From JBDTLH01 sp039934875 (GTDB lineage: Bacteria; Acidobacteriota; Terriglobia; Terriglobales; Acidobacteriaceae), in NCBI GenBank assembly GCA_039934875.1, contig JBDTLH010000083.1, forward strand, positions 1 to 6,075: a DNA stretch of 6,075 nt, given 5' to 3'. A program made the translations under genes and the position numbers. Under the pieces are notes generated by a model. It did not search any database and was not told the DNA's origin. It was given only the letters and a program-made list of their open reading frames with translations. How positions within the stretch are numbered: the first letter of the stretch is position 1; each line of letters begins with the position of its first letter. Of the stretch, positions 5,219 through 6,075 are shown one piece after another.

Positions 5219-6075
5219 TTACTGGAAAAACTCGGTCATCTGCGGGGCGGAGCCGGCACCATTAGGGATCGTGCTGACGCCCAGCGCAGTCATCGACAGT
5301 CCCAGCAGACTGCGATGGTCGTAGGTAGCGGTGGCTTGATATCCCGGTTTGACGTGGCTGCCCAGCATCAGCAAGGCAACTTTGCCGCCGCCGTTGGTGT
5401 TGTCGTCGCGCGATTCGTCGAAGACGATTACCAGTATCCCATTGCTGATGAAGTTCTGGTTGGCGATTAGCGGCGCGATGTTTGCGGAGAGCCATTGGTC
5501 CGCCTGGCCCAACTTTTGTCCCTCGGTGCAATTTTGAGTGGCGCAATTGTGCCCGTCGTCCACCACGTTGGGAACGATGAAGCTGTAATTGGGCAGCGCG
5601 GTCGCGTTGAGATCGGAGGTGAATTGCGTGAAGGGGACGATATTGGCCGCCTGCGCGGGATCGCTTTGCAGATCGCTAAGGTAAGAGAACGGGTTGTGGT
5701 GCCGCAAGTAAAGGCCCTGGTCGCCCCCGAGATATCCGGGCGCGGGGATGCTCTCGGCGTATGACTTCCAGGTTTTGCCCGATGCCTTCAACTCGCGGGC
5801 CACGTTGTCGATCGAGACGACTCCGCTGAATGCATCGTCATTGGTGACCTGCATGCCCGTGGTGATGGTGAAGTAATTGCCGATGGAAGGGTGAGTGTTG
5901 GCGTAGTAGTTGGTGGCGAGCGATCCCTGGGGGAGCAGGCTGTTCAGGTAGGGCATAGCGCCGCTGCCGATGGCGTCCGCGTAGTTCGCGTTTTCCAGCA
6001 CCACGATGGCGAAGTATTTCACGGAAGGAATTTGTCCGCCTGACGGCGGGGGTGGTGGAGGAGTGGGCGGAGGCG
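5219..6075 (-). CDS. Secreted phosphoesterase (PF04185-type, alkaline-phosphatase superfamily), N-terminus beyond the window
   Basis: The C-terminal 284 residues of a longer protein. The frame stays open to the right edge. The first 17 visible residues are a proline-rich linker (PPPTPPPPPPSGGQIPS), so the GTG at 6022-6020 is an internal valine and not the start. Counting that Val as 1, the metallo-esterase core shows VLEN (8-11; metal ligand Glu10), THPSIGNY (43-50) with the likely Ser/Thr nucleophile region, VPNVVDDGHNC (150-160), FDES (201-204; Asp202/Glu203 metal ligands) and YDHRSLL (234-240; His236). Cys160 and Cys165 could form a disulfide, which would suit export. Family members are acid phosphatases and phospholipase-C-like enzymes that hydrolyse phosphomonoesters or phosphodiesters. 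The exact substrate is open. A signal peptide and possibly another domain are expected outside the window. It converges on the carbonic anhydrase gene. Its stop is TAA at 5221-5219. Confidence 0.85.
   Translation of the reverse strand, partial: PPPTPPPPPPSGGQIPSVKYFAIVVLENANYADAIGSGAMPYLNSLLPQGSLATNYYANTHPSIGNYFTITTGMQVTNDDAFSGVVSIDNVARELKASGKTWKSYAESIPAPGYLGGDQGLYLRHHNPFSYLSDLQSDPAQAANIVPFTQFTSDLNATALPNYSFIVPNVVDDGHNCATQNCTEGQKLGQADQWLSANIAPLIANQNFISNGILVIVFDESRDDNTNGGGKVALLMLGSHVKPGYQATATYDHRSLLGLSMTALGVSTIPNGAGSAPQMTEFFQ

Noticed and set aside
6036..6049. CCGCC-TGAC-GGCGG hairpin near the right edge
   Set aside because: It lies within the coding sequence for the proline/glycine linker, where CCG and GGC codons create such symmetry by themselves.

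Overview
The window is GC-rich bacterial chromosomal DNA with six protein genes and several short intergenic hairpins and repeats. Gene content and codon use suggest a soil-type Acidobacteriota (Terriglobia-like). The main pointers are a PF04185-type phosphoesterase behind a proline-rich linker, a Tat-exported beta-carbonic anhydrase, a TPR protein with a membrane hairpin, and intergenic palindromes of a style I associate with acidobacterial genomes. This placement is an inference from memory, not a search result. No rRNA, tRNA, CRISPR array, transposase or phage gene is visible.

Layout. Positions 1-332 hold no convincing gene. They contain a 93-bp nested inverted repeat that touches the window edge, then a stretch rich in GATC sites. 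A two-gene minus-strand operon follows: a Cof-type HAD phosphatase (1394-2245) read first, then a UPF0104/AglD2-type multi-pass membrane protein (333-1397), with a 4-base GTGA stop/start overlap. An 89-bp divergent promoter region separates this operon from a plus-strand membrane-anchored TPR protein (2335-3051). That gene converges, across a 101-bp gap with a perfect hairpin, on a minus-strand CHASE3 sensor (3153-4037). The sensor ends right after its HisKA phosphoacceptor helices and has no ATPase domain. About 245 bp of divergent spacer leads to a plus-strand periplasmic beta-carbonic anhydrase (4283-4981). It is followed by a 237-bp convergent spacer with a terminator, a mutually exclusive hairpin pair and a possible dispersed-repeat remnant. 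The last gene (5219 to the right edge, minus strand) is a secreted phosphoesterase whose N-terminus lies outside the window.

How the genes relate. Only the HAD/UPF0104 pair has strong evidence of joint expression. The other genes alternate strands and look like single transcription units. Four of the six products act at or beyond the cytoplasmic membrane (UPF0104 protein, TPR anchor, CHASE3 sensor, exported carbonic anhydrase), and the phosphoesterase is probably exported too, so envelope function is a loose common theme. The most unusual items are the kinase without a catalytic domain, the switch-like hairpin pair behind the carbonic anhydrase gene, and the structured element at the left edge. 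I found no clear new multi-gene system.
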